From the NCBI GenBank assembly GCA_015501605.1, contig JADNRZ010000009.1, positions 1,364,001 to 1,428,000 on the forward strand: a DNA stretch of 64,000 bases, given 5' to 3'. Below are positions 23,901-34,636 of this stretch, piece by piece (positions within the stretch are counted from its first letter, which is position 1; each line of letters begins with the position of its first letter). The DNA is from Panaeolus papilionaceus (taxonomy: Eukaryota > Basidiomycota > Agaricomycetes > Agaricales). The position numbers and the translations under genes are program-made. The notes under the pieces were generated by a model. The model saw only the letters and a list, made by a program, of their open reading frames with translations, was not told where the DNA came from and searched no databases.

Positions 23901-24861
23901 TCAAGTACGTCCTTATTCAAAGACTCGATTAGCTTTGATCTAAATATCACATGAACAGTTCGTTCTTCTCACTAACGACTACCGCAAAGTTGGCGAATCT
24001 CTGAGCCACGCCCTCGTTCACGGTTATCCTTTCTGGCTCATCGTGGTTTTCACTAGTAAGTCTACCCCTCAACGCCCTCTGTTCTACCATCCTAATACTT
24101 TCTCAGTGTCCATCATCTTGCCCTGGACCAAACTCCGCAAGGTCCCAGTCAGAGCCCAAGTTCTGTCGCATCACGCTGTTCGCCTGCACTTCGACTATGG
24201 TAAGTATCTCTCCTGTCATTCCGTCATATTTTCTTACCTTTGGCCACCTCAGTGACACCTATTGCTGGTAGCTTCGTCAGAATCTCCGACAGCCCTTGGA
24301 CTGAATGGCACGGATTTGCCACTGTCCCAGTCCCAGGAAAGACAGGCTACTCCCTAATTGTCAGCAAGGCCGGAGACTGGACCGCCAATCAGATCATGAA
24401 CCCACCCAAGGAATTGTGGGTTCGCGGTGTCCCAACTTTCGGTGTTCTTCGCATCGTTCCCCTGTTCCGCAGAATGGTCATCGTTGCTACTGGATCAGGT
24501 ATCGGACCTTGCACACCCTGTATCTTGGAGAAACGTATTCCCATGCGTCTTTTGTGGACTTCCCCCAACGTTCGTGAGACCTTCGGTGACGAATTCACAG
24601 ACACGATCTTGGAGGCTGCTCCTGATGCTGTTATCTATGGTTAGTCTCTTGCTACTCGCATCTAGAACAGCACGACTGACTTTGAACATAGATACCCGCA
24701 AGCACGGAAAACCCGATATGGTCAAGTTGACCTATCGCCTTGTGAAGGAATTCAATGCCGAGGCTGTCGCCATCATCTCCAACCAAAAACTAACCCAAAA
24801 GGTTGTTTATGGCATGATGAGTCGAGGAATCCCCGCATTCGGCGCCATCTGGGACTCTTAA
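20990..24861 (+). CDS. tmpL: TmpL-like fusion: adenylation domain + membrane ferric-reductase-like flavoprotein
   Basis: One continuous spliced gene of about 1,050-1,100 codons. Residues 1 to about 560 form an adenylate-forming domain: core motifs YTSGTTGVPKGV (A3, across an intron), YNSCGPTEITI (A5), MMFNTGDLG (A7), GRIDHQVKIKGFRVEL (A8) and NGKTDRRVLEK (A10 with its lysine). A Ser/Thr-rich linker of about 100 residues follows, with no carrier-protein LGGxSL site. The C-terminal half has several membrane helices (IFSLYRRLFGIVFITNLAIF, VTYLILALLLGIVIFA) and an FAD/NAD(P)-binding reductase-like region ending YGMMSRGIPAFGAIWDS. AMP-binding + six helices + FAD/NAD(P) is the architecture described for TmpL, a protein needed for redox homeostasis and virulence in Alternaria and Aspergillus and linked there to Woronin bodies. 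The biochemical role is unknown. The assignment rests on domain order, not on an alignment. Confidence 0.85.
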
Positions 24862-25495
24862 AATTCTACGCCCAGTGTCTGCCTTCCATCTGCTGGTCAA
24901 AAAGGTTTTTCTTATTGTCTGTCTCCGTTATCTTACACGCCCGTTATTAATTAGAAGGGATGTGGAGTAAACAGAAAAACATTTCTCGTTTTTAGCTTTT
25001 TTTATTATTGATTTTTCGTACTTGTGGCTTATTTAAACTCCTCGCTGTATTTCTACAAATATTTTCTCTCTCTCGCTCTCTCACTCTGTGTTTTATCATG
25101 GTGTCTTTGTAGCTACTACCAAATACCGATCATACTTTGTCTACTAGAATTTTATTTGTTTTTTTTAACAAGGATTTCGGTGTGTGCTTCTCGATGAAGA
25201 CGAAGGGCCAAACTTGACCCAGATACAGCAAGATGGCTTCAGAATCATGAGCGGTGGCTGTGTTTCCCTATTCGCACGGCCCTATCGATGGGCTCGTTGA
25301 TGTTATGCTTTGATGATTGACCATCCTCGGCTCCCTTCTGAGGTCTGTAGATCAAGGGGCTCTGATTACTTACCTTCCTCTTGTGCGAGGGAATCTCAAT
25401 ACTTTACCTCCAACTTCACTAACTCCAATTAATTTTCCTTATTTTGCCGCAGGAGTTAGAACTCGAAACACTCGACTTGGACTTGATTGGCAATT
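24862..25495. other. Intergenic with CT-rich tract
   Basis: This 634 bp lies between two plus-strand genes. A pyrimidine tract with CTCTCT repeats lies at about 25062-25090, in the 3' UTR of the TmpL-like gene or the promoter of the SET/MYND gene. No gene is seen. Confidence 0.45.
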
Positions 25496-27048
25496 ATGCC
25501 TGATACCGACTCGAATACGACTTGGCCTAAGCTTCCCAAGGATATCGCCTTGTGGAAACATGAGCATGGAGGAAGAGACAAATGTATTTCCCTGGAATTT
25601 AAGGCCATGGGATCAAATATTCTCTTTACGCCGCCATTCGTCACCGTTCTGCTACCTTCAGAGAAGGGCAGGCGATGTGATCACTGTCTTTCCTTGTCAA
25701 ATTCACAAAACGGACTAAAAAGATGCAGTGGATGCGCATCTTACTGGTACTGTGATAGTGAATGTGCTTATTCGATTTTCCCCGCTGGCTATTTTTGCTA
25801 CTCATGTCGTTGATGACAAATAGGTCAAAACGCACAGTGGAAAACTCAGCATAAAAAGATTTGCAAGGTTTACAACATCTGGCAGGTTTCCAGCGAGTAT
25901 CAAGCCCTGTCCGCTCACCAAAAGCTCGATGCGATTCTTCTCAGCCATTTACTTTCTGCATTCCTCCTGTCTCCTCATGGATATTCGGCGGGAAACGACT
26001 CTATGACCGCAAATATTCTTTCTCTGCTACCTTATCAAGAAGACCCTGCTGTGGTAACCTCTATTTGTCCCATTAAACCCGGGCCCCCGAAGGACTTAGT
26101 CTCAAAGGTGGACGCACGGTTCGGGAACAACAATTTCGCGATTCATTCTCACCTTACGACAGTCGGGCATGGGGTTTTCCCGGTAGCAAGCCGTGTTTTC
26201 AATCATTCATGCATCCCCAATGCTGCCGCGAAGTATATATTTCGTACAAATCTACCACCAATGATGCAGGTGGTGGCACTTAGAGATATTCAGGCAGGGG
26301 AAGAGGTCAGCAACCCTCACTTATCTGATCCCGCAAATGAGTACATTAGCTCATAAACAGGTTACGAAAACTTTAGATATGTATACCCTATGTCGACCCC
26401 GCGCTGCTTGAAACCCGTCAACAGATCTTTCGTTTCAGTTACGGCTTCGAATGCATTTGTCTATCATGCCAATCTCTCGGCGAAATCGGCCCTGTTCCGA
26501 AGGCACCAACGGATCGAAAGGAAATTAACTCTTTGTCGAGACAGTTATGCGATTTCGCGAGCACCGACCTTACATCCGACACTCCGTCATATGTGAAGAC
26601 CTTTAGCAGAATACCGAATGAACTCCATCCGATTTTGAATGAAAGCTTCATCCAGACTATCTCTGAATTATTTAGCAAAGCCTCGCATGAAGGTGACTTC
26701 GATTTAGCGCAGAGTAGCGGGAAAACGCTACTTGCCCTCTATACCCTCATATACCCGCCTAATTACCCGCAGATAGGTATGTGCGTCATACTTTTCTGCT
26801 GCCTTGCGCCCCTGATGATCGTCCAATACGAAAAAGGTATGCATCTGTTGGAAATGGCCAAGTCGGCCTGGAACCGCATCGTAACATCGGCAGAGGCGCC
26901 TGACACTGCGACTGGAACCCTGGAAGAGGAAACGCGAGTTTTACTGTCCGCTGCATCACGTATTTTGGACGTATATGGCCCAGAAGGCGATCAAGGATGC
27001 GGGCCGCTACATGAACTCGGTACTCTCAAGGCCTTACTTGACAGCTGA
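25496..27048 (+). CDS. SET and MYND domain protein lysine methyltransferase (SMYD-like)
   Basis: The protein has the split SET domain with inserted MYND zinc finger of SMYD-type lysine methyltransferases. The MYND finger reads CDHCLSLSNSQNGLKRCSGC then YWYCDSEC, and after an intron QWKTQHKKICK supplies the last His and Cys. The SET core is VASRVFNHSCIPNAA (NHSCxPNA binds S-adenosylmethionine) and, after an intron, GEEICIPYVDP. The post-SET cluster is FECICLSC. The C-terminal helical part follows. The intron at about 26777-26836 is a multiple of three long and could be retained without a frame change. The start ATG at 25496 is the first in frame. Targets could be histone or non-histone proteins; sequence alone does not say. 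Confidence 0.88.
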
Positions 27049-27291
27049 AGACCTTGTATCGTCTATCTTTTGCCCCTTGACGCTGAAGACCACAATAAAG
27101 GAGTACAGGATTAAATGCCGGACTCTGAGGACCTGCGTCGTGCCTTGGTATAATGTTAATTTAGTTAAAAGTGCCTGTGCGTCATGGCCGTTCTATTCCC
27201 ACTGCGGTTTCCCTTGTCACACTCGTTTACCTTGTAAACCAATACAAATGGCTGCTGCTTAATGAGGATAGTCGGCGATTTGCTTTAAGAA

Positions 27292-27609
27292 TTACATCTC
27301 GGCTTGCAAAGCGATGATGTGATAACACAGTCCTGAGTTCGGATGATATTCTTTGACATCTAGGTCGCCGACGAAGAAAAAAACACCTGGTCCTTGCTGG
27401 TCGAAGCCACGTTTAGTGTCGAACAAACATACTTGTGGAGCTGAGCAAGTTTAGAAGTATTCAATAGTTATCAAACAACCTACCGCTTGGAACCAGCCGT
27501 CGGGCGTTAGCTTCAACGCCGCATCGAAGTCGTTTTACGCAATAATTTCTGGAAGGTTTTCGATTGGTAGGGTCTGGTTTCTGATCAGTATATGAAGAGT
27601 TTGCTCCAC
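27292..27609 (-). pseudogene. Possible decayed gene fragment
   Basis: On the minus strand two protein-like stretches can be read. NDFDAALKLTPDGWFQA is followed, after an intron-like GTAGGT...CTCAG, by QVCLFDTKRGFDQQGPGVFF and VGDLDVKEYHPNSGLCYH, ending AEM-stop at 27292. An in-frame TAA (27535-27537) breaks the upstream part, and the natural splice junction does not keep frame. I do not recognise the family. The composition looks coding but a chance open frame is not excluded. Confidence 0.3.
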
Positions 27610-27660
27610 GAGGAGGTGTACCTTAGCTTTTTTGCCTGCTGTGGTTCGACGCCCTGAGTT

Positions 27661-29559
27661 ATGCCTTCATTCAGAGTTCCCGCGTTCCTGTGCAGAAATC
27701 AGCAACAGCGCCGTTCGTTTCAACGCCTACGTTCGTTTCACTTGACTCCTGCGGATATCAATGCGTTTGCAGGTCACCAAGCCCCAGGGGGAGGCACAAT
27801 TCCCCCTTCACCTTTCTATCCAGTTGATGAAAAAAAGCAAGACATCGAGCCTGTCAAACCGCAGGCGAGCCCCGTCAATATGGTTATCCCCCTTCGAGGC
27901 TCGACCATCATCATCCTTGCTGTACTAGCTTCTCTTTTCTTCATTGCATCCATTTCATTCGCGTTCATTGGCGCCGATTCCGAGGAACCGTATTTCATGC
28001 GCACACTAAACCACGTTGCTGAGACATCACCAGGGGTAAGCATCTCTTGTGCTTCATGATTGTCGATTTGTTTCGTTTTTCCTAATGTTTTTTTATAGAT
28101 TGTACTTCTGGGCGAAAATGTCGATGTCGATGTTGATGAGCCTGCTGTTACCATTCGATGGTCTATTCTCGCTTGCGGAGAAGACTTCGTCCTTCCAGGC
28201 TCTGCAGGAATCCACGGTGCCAGTGCATGTGGTCTTCCCCTCTCACCCATGTACATATACGTCGACAAGTGAGAACACCACTTCCCGGTTTCTCCACTTT
28301 ATTCTAACCTACCGATAAAAATTTAGTGATGAAGACCCAACTGCCACTTATGACCCTTCTGAGATACCAATCAATCGAGGGACTGGGAAACGAAGAACGT
28401 GAGCAGTCTCTCGGGCTTATCAAGTGAAGTCGTGGTATCTAACTTCTTCTCTCGTATCAGGGTCCAAAATCTTGTCCAATTCGATAGCGATCATGTCCTT
28501 GATGTGAGCGAAGCAAGGCTGTACCCATTCGATACATACATGCTCTCAAGCACCATTCGAGCGGTATCATTCGAAAATGAAACCATGCCCATTCGTAAGC
28601 TTGCGACCATTGCTGTCACTTCCAGTTTCGATACCACCACCGTCGATATGGAAAGTTTCTCGACCATCTCCAGTAACGGCACTGAAGTCCAGTACGGAAG
28701 TCGTGATCTCGACATGTATATCGTTCGGCCAGGAGAAGCACGATTTTTCGCCTTGACTTTGTTCGCTATTAGTTGGGTCCTCACCCATATCACGGTTGGA
28801 CACGTACTCTTGGCTCGGAGGTTGACCGGGCTTCGTGCTGTTCTTCCACACTTAATCTCGTCTGGTGCGATCGTTATCGCAATTCCCCAACTCCGTGACA
28901 CTATGCCAGATGCACCTGGGTTTGATGGTAAGTGCCAACCGTTTTTACGATTATGTTCTCCACGCTGATCGTCGATCACGATTTTGATTTTTCCGGTCTC
29001 AGGGGTGCTGATTGGTGAGTCTACATCCCTGCCAATGTTTCCCATATTCTGAGTCCTGACTGTTCCTGCCATCTCACAATCACAACGCGACATCTGTCCG
29101 GTCAACTTGTGCGATAATGTTCCTTCATTAGATTCTATCGGTTATTTCCCTCAGATGATTGTTAGCGGAATATCGACTGTCATTCTACTCCTCATCGTCG
29201 CAGTTCGCGAATTCGATGCCATGCGAGAGCGATCTCAACTTCCTCCTCCTCCTCCTCCTTACTATCCTTCGATGTTCAAGGGAGGACCCGGGCGTTCAAC
29301 AAGCAACAGTTCTATCATCTCCCAGTTCCCTCGACCTCCTCGCTCTCCAAATGCCCATTCCAGCTCTCTGGAAATTGCGCAGTACGAGATGCATCGAATG
29401 CTGAAGCACTTGAAGGGGCAATATGTGTTCCCTCCTGTCCAGCCTTCTCACCGCATCCAGCCATCTGATCACAGCAAGCCTACTCATCGAAAGGTCAAGA
29501 CGATGTCCAAGATAATGGAGAACAAAGAAGTCTCTCGTTGGTCTGATCACGAAGACTGA
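27661..29559 (+). CDS. DUF4436-type multi-pass membrane protein
   Basis: This is a fungal membrane protein of the type annotated DUF4436; no biochemical function is known. After a basic N-terminus (MPSFRVPAFLCRNQQQRRSF) there is a first membrane helix (STIIILAVLASLFFIASISFAF). A large likely lumenal or extracellular domain follows (IRWSILACGEDFV, ARLYPFDTYML, DLDMYIVRPGEARFF). Then come a hydrophobic helix (FFALTLFAISWVLTHITVGHV), a second (DSIGYFPQMIVSGISTVILL) and a cytosolic tail with a run of six prolines and many serines. The conserved YPFDxY motif resembles that of ligand-gated-channel-like or DUF4436 domains. Four or more short introns join the exons in frame. The start at 27661 is the first ATG of the open frame. 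Confidence 0.82.
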
Positions 29560-30962
29560 ATATAGGTGTATACTTCGAATTCCCCACTAACAACCACCCA
29601 TACATAACAATTCATTCGTACACTAACGACACTGTTGCGTTGACGAGGAGGCGATTATTTCTCCCACTGGCCATTTCCTCGTAAACGTGTCGCTTATATC
29701 GTTCTTCTTGGCTACATATTTCTGGGGTTGGCGTGCGGACGCTCCCACCACCTCCACCCGTTCACTCGTTTCCTCCACGTTCATTTCCTTTGTTTGTATT
29801 TTCTTGTAACCCTTATTTCTCTGAAGACGGTCCACCACAGAAGCCGTTGTACAATAGTGTACTAGTAAAGAGAAGACAGCAGTCTCTCGTCCACTCCTTT
29901 AGAACGGCTCTCTCTTTCGTTTCCCTACTACCCACACCAATCCCGCGCCATCTGCGCAGCTTTGGTCTTGGCCTGCCTGCGCAACCTCTTTACACTAGTT
30001 CTTTTCAGTTTAGCTTTCGTTTGCAATCTCCTTGCAGAGCAAACTCCGATTTAATTTTTAGATTTGAATAGTCATTTCTCCTTGGCACCTTCTACTCTCA
30101 GAATTGACTCAATCCATCCAGAGCCACACCCCCGCTTTCTTTACTGCTATTGTTATCATGTATATATTTTTAGGACATTTTATTCAAATTCTTGGTTTCT
30201 GCTGCTGCTCTGTCCCAGGCAATTACGTTTCTTGGCGTAGGTATTCACACATCCATGATCAGAGAGTTTTTCACTGTGAGGCTTTTCGGCGCCGTCTTGG
30301 ACAGCAAGTTATTTTGATCGTAATGATCGTGGAAGCCAATCAATCCGTCATCCGATCAGTGTATGATTGTGTGTAGACCCGTGAGTTGTTGGTTGTAGGA
30401 AGTGTATTGGGCTGCTGCGTGTATATACGGAAGAAGGCCCCATTCAAACACTGTTAATCTCCTCGTCATACAGTTAGAATCGCGAGGCGAAGCGTCAGTC
30501 TTGGCACTGTAGAAGCCAGATTAAACTACTGTTGAAATACTGCGCATGCAATCCAAAGATTGCATTTGTTATCCTTGATAATCCAGTAATATGATTCCGA
30601 GGTGCGAATAAAATACAAACTGTGCAATCTACGTATGCATGCAAAGCGGTTTCTCTGCGTCCCAAAGATGGGTGTTGTAAGGAGCGAACATAGTCCCGAA
30701 GAAAGCTGATCATTGATCCCCAAACATCCTTTTTCTACGACAAAAATAAAGGTGTCGCGTGTCAGTCCGAGGTTAAAACGGTGTGAAAGTGATCGAAGGG
30801 GCAGAAATACAATCTATGGTACGAGAACCATCAAACCTTGGGCCACGGATATTCGGCCCAGGATAAAGAATTGCGAAGTCGGATGTGCAGTCAAAATTGA
30901 CGACGAGCGCAGGTTGGACCCAATGTTTTTTTGTAGGTAAAAGGCGTAATTGAAGGATGGAC
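29560..30962. other. Intergenic 1.4 kb between convergent genes
   Basis: This space lies between the stops of the DUF4436 gene and the Derlin gene. It is longer than expected for two 3' UTRs. Open frames on both strands (for example 29733-30071 plus, 30495-30713 minus) have low-complexity or random composition and no splice support. The segment 30773-30836 may be an extra last exon of the Derlin gene. Confidence 0.4.
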
Positions 30963-32105
30963 TTACAGAGCTTGCGGTGAATCAGTCAATACAGACCTTC
31001 CACCAACCATTTCGCGTGCCCACACATCACGGAGGAACCACGCGACGTGTCCTACTACACAGCCCGCAAGGTCTCCCACAACAGCAGACCATGTTCCATT
31101 GAGAACCCAGGAAAACGCGACCAAGGCAATGGGGAGATATGGTGCAGTGATGTTGATGATTCCAAAAAGAGATATGGGTGTGTCTGGGTGGCGTCGAGAC
31201 CAAACATAGATAGGGACAAATGCCAGGGAGGCCGATAGAAAAGGTATGTTGATCAGAGGTGAAAGTGCCTGCGAAAAGAAGGATCATAGTCATCAGTGGG
31301 AGGACACGAGACAATACGAGGCAGTAAACCAAAACGTGGCTTTAGAATGCGAATGTGTGTATGTGCAGTTGTACGGAGTGCATAGCATCTCAACAGATGT
31401 TGAAATGAATGGATGTGGGGGTTTGGGGTGAGAGAGAGTTAATAGGAAGAGGCCACTGGGATCTTGATCGAAAATGAACAAAAAGATACTCACAAGAAGC
31501 ATAGCCGCAGACTGGAGAAGAAGCCAAAAGTAATCAGCACGTCTGTTCGCAAATGAAGATTCTTCCAGCATTCTACTGTATCTCATACTAAATGCCATAG
31601 AAGCAAGTCATCAGTTTAAGAGAACAAATGCAAAGAATGAGAACCTATCGTGGAAAGGCGACACTGACAAGAAGAACATATGGAAGACGAAATCTAAAGA
31701 TAATGTGCCAAAGTAGAAAAATGTCGTGGCCATCCTCCAAGGCTACGTGAAGATTAATCAGTATATGAGTGAAACGAGTGGTTTGCAAGAGAAATAAGGT
31801 CGATATGTAGCAACTCCCTGGTTTCTGGGTTGCGAATTAACACACATACCTGAGCACTAACGAATGCACTCCTCGGATTGAAGTAAAGCTGTAGTGGCGT
31901 AACCATTTGTGATTGCTGAAGTACACAGAGAAGCGACCCAAGGAGAAAGAAACCGCAGTTAATACATTACACATTCGTTGAAACTTCACATTGAACCAGG
32001 ACAAAGGGCACATACGACTGCTAATGTCGTCAGAACAGCCAGTGCGAGCCAGCCGCGTGTAACAGGCGGTATCTGCGTTATCCATGCTTCCAGTCCTACA
32101 GGCAT
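30963..32105 (-). CDS. DER1: Derlin (Der1-like) ER membrane protein
   Basis: Derlins are rhomboid-like pseudoproteases of the ER membrane that help retrotranslocate misfolded proteins (ERAD). Exon 1 reads MPVGLEAWITQIPPVTRGWL. Next come TPLQLYFNPRSAF, then PWRMATTFFYFGTLSLDFVF with the family WR motif, YSRMLEESSFANRRADYFWL, FVPIYVWSRRHPDTPISLFG and ITAPYLPIALVAFSWVL. The last stretch is LRDVWAREMVGGRSVLTDSPQAL. About five introns are present. The 3' end is ambiguous: TAA at 30963-30965 gives a normal-length protein, but the same bases are part of a perfect GTAAGT donor, and splicing to 30836 would add a short tail ending at 30773. The start ATG fits the family's usual N-terminus. Confidence 0.88.
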
Positions 32106-34636
32106 TTGTGTAAAGCAGAATGAAAGAAAAAGCAGAGTTTGAAATGAACAACGTTCATTTCCCGCGCATGCTTTAAATCAGTGACACGTCCGTACAACGC
32201 ATACTGCTGTAATGTGCTTGTCCTTGTTAATTTTTAAAGCATACACTTCCCGTTTTGGAAACATTTTCCGTACCGGCGGCTATCTTAACTCTGCCTTCTT
32301 TGCTGCGAAGTAATGGGTGGTAAAAAATCTACAACGATCACAGTAAACTCGCTCGCAATAAACGGGGGACATAGCTAACTCACTTAACTGAAATCCAAGA
32401 TTGACCTACAATCCTGGATTCTACACTATTGCCATCATGAAATAGCTCGTCTTAGCTGGCTAGTCCAGGTTCCAGCCCCGACGACGTAAACATCTTCATG
32501 AGGAATACGTGCAACCTGTCCAACCCTTATCTCCAGTGTTCAATCAGACAAGATGCGATTGACCGTAGCTTATGACTCACTATAGCCGATTAATTTGCTA
32601 CAGCAAAGCTCCTCCATTTCTCCTATTCGCCGAAACAGTCGGTAAACATGCAGCCGAATTGTGGAGACGGGGGGCAATACTAAGTAGATGGGCAGTGCGT
32701 AGGTAGTGAGGTCTCCTTCCCTGATTCATACAAGTGCAAGTGTTTTATCTTAATCAAACGGACCAACATACTAACAAGTTTGAATTTTTAGAGAGCAAAA
32801 AAGAAGCAGGGGTTATGTCTACATCGAAAACCAACGTGCGAGGGGATATCAAAGAGCGGTATGATCGTAAAAACGGCCATAAACTGCATAGAGAAGAAGA
32901 TGGCGAGAAGACGCCAATTAAGAACATATTCAAAACGCAAGAGTAAACAAACCAATCCCAGGATAGATAGTCATCGGATGGTACGCATATGCAAACAGCT
33001 CAAAGTACACCCACGAATACATCCATCAAAGACCGTCTAACGCCAAAAGTACATGGCGGTGGATACTTGAATGAACCCGCGAAGATAAATGATAAAGGTC
33101 ATATAAAATGTCAAACGGAATTACATAAAAGATATAGCCGGCCTACTGAAAACAGTTAGACATAAAAGCGGAATTGCTTCATCGAGGTAAGTGAAGGAAT
33201 TTTAGTGGGTAACACAGGAAAGAACCAGTCGTAGATGGATAGAGATACAACAACAAATGACGCGAAGCACGGTGAAAATGATGAATGTGATCCAATCTAA
33301 AGTACACCCCTTTGATCGAGGAATAAATATGTGGAGCAGAGAAGAAAGTTCATAATGAAAGGAAGAGATCGTGCCGGCACAGTGACATATAATCAGTAAA
33401 ATAAAGTGTGAGTGTGTCAAGGAATCAAGGACAGAAGAAAAGGAAGGATAAACAATGAAGAGGCAATCATAAAGGGAGGATATAGAAGCTTAATGAAAAA
33501 CACCGGTGAAAGAGATGAGAACACGAATTAGACCGAGGACATGGCGAATGGACAAGCTGATTCAGGCGTTCGGGTTGATCATAGACGCATTGCCCTCAAT
33601 ATCGGGAGTGTGCATAGCACACCGACCCGAAATAGAGCTCGGAGACTCGAGTCCGAATACGTATGGTTCCGAGACGTGGACGAGGACGACGAGGTACCGA
33701 AAGAGTTTGGTAACCGCCGGAGCACTGTCTTGCTCTTTGGGATTAGCGTCCAATTAGTATGTCCCTTTCATTGATCAAGATTGATTTGGCCCTGAATAAC
33801 CAGGAAATTAAATCAAGATCCCAATAAGTGACGAAACCCGAAGACGATGCTGCAAGTCAGATGTCAAGTGGCGAATAATGCCAACTGTGCGTCAACGCAA
33901 TTTATTGTTGTACACAGAGGCAGGGAGACCACTCTGGAGGAAAGTCGAGACGCCGGGATGACATGAGTTCCTTGGAAAAGTATTTGCTCCTGCGCAGTCG
34001 GATCCAACGTCATGGTGCTAATAACGCTCGATAGTCGATTAATGAAGCCATCATCCAACCTAGCAAACTTTTTTCATCGTCATTCCCAAATATAGCATCG
34101 GTTAACACCTAGTATGAGTGCCCCCAACTAGAAATAGATATGCCCAAGTCTTTCCAACTTCCAATCAATGATGTCTGTGGGGTGTGGTGCGCCATAGAAC
34201 CAAGGGGTTAACCACCAATTTTGCTGCGAGGATATTTTTGAAACGATGATAGTACTGGTTTTGTTATGTCATCGGGGCACCAATGGTCTTCGGAAATATG
34301 GAAAAAAGCGACCAGTGCATCTCCAAGAGAACGATTGTACGGTATCCACGCCAATGGAGCCAAAAGCAGTCAACCCAAAGCGCAGTGCAAAATGAATGAA
34401 CAGGCTGACAAAGATCGACGTCGATGATGACTTTGACATATGAACTTCCATCAGCGCTTGATGATCACATCCCATTTCATCCCCTATCGTACTCGTCAAG
34501 AGTAAAATCCCCATTTACGCAACCTCCATTCTCCCATATCCCCATTCCACCCTCCTTCCCCAGCCCGTTCATTCCTTCTCCCTCTCCCTCGATGCTCCCC
34601 TCCTCATCACCGCCCCAACCCATCGAATACTATCCC
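32106..34636. other. Intergenic 2.5 kb
   Basis: This is a long stretch between the Derlin start and the stop of the NDK-fold gene. It includes purine-rich DNA on the plus strand (about 33170-33520) and a pyrimidine-rich run at 34505-34620. Short open frames exist (32734-32946, 33541-33774 plus) but none shows a domain or a convincing exon chain. The open frame at 33541-33774, ending at a possible GTATGT donor, is the best of them, but I would not call it. Confidence 0.4.

Noticed and set aside
20990..24861. Nonribosomal peptide synthetase and secondary-metabolite cluster
   Set aside because: There is an adenylation domain but no condensation or carrier domain, and the neighbours (RAD50, SET/MYND) are not tailoring genes. 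The fusion fits TmpL better.
32734..32946. 70-codon plus-strand open frame in the 2.5 kb intergenic region
   Set aside because: Highly charged composition in A-rich DNA with no domain, splice structure or family likeness.
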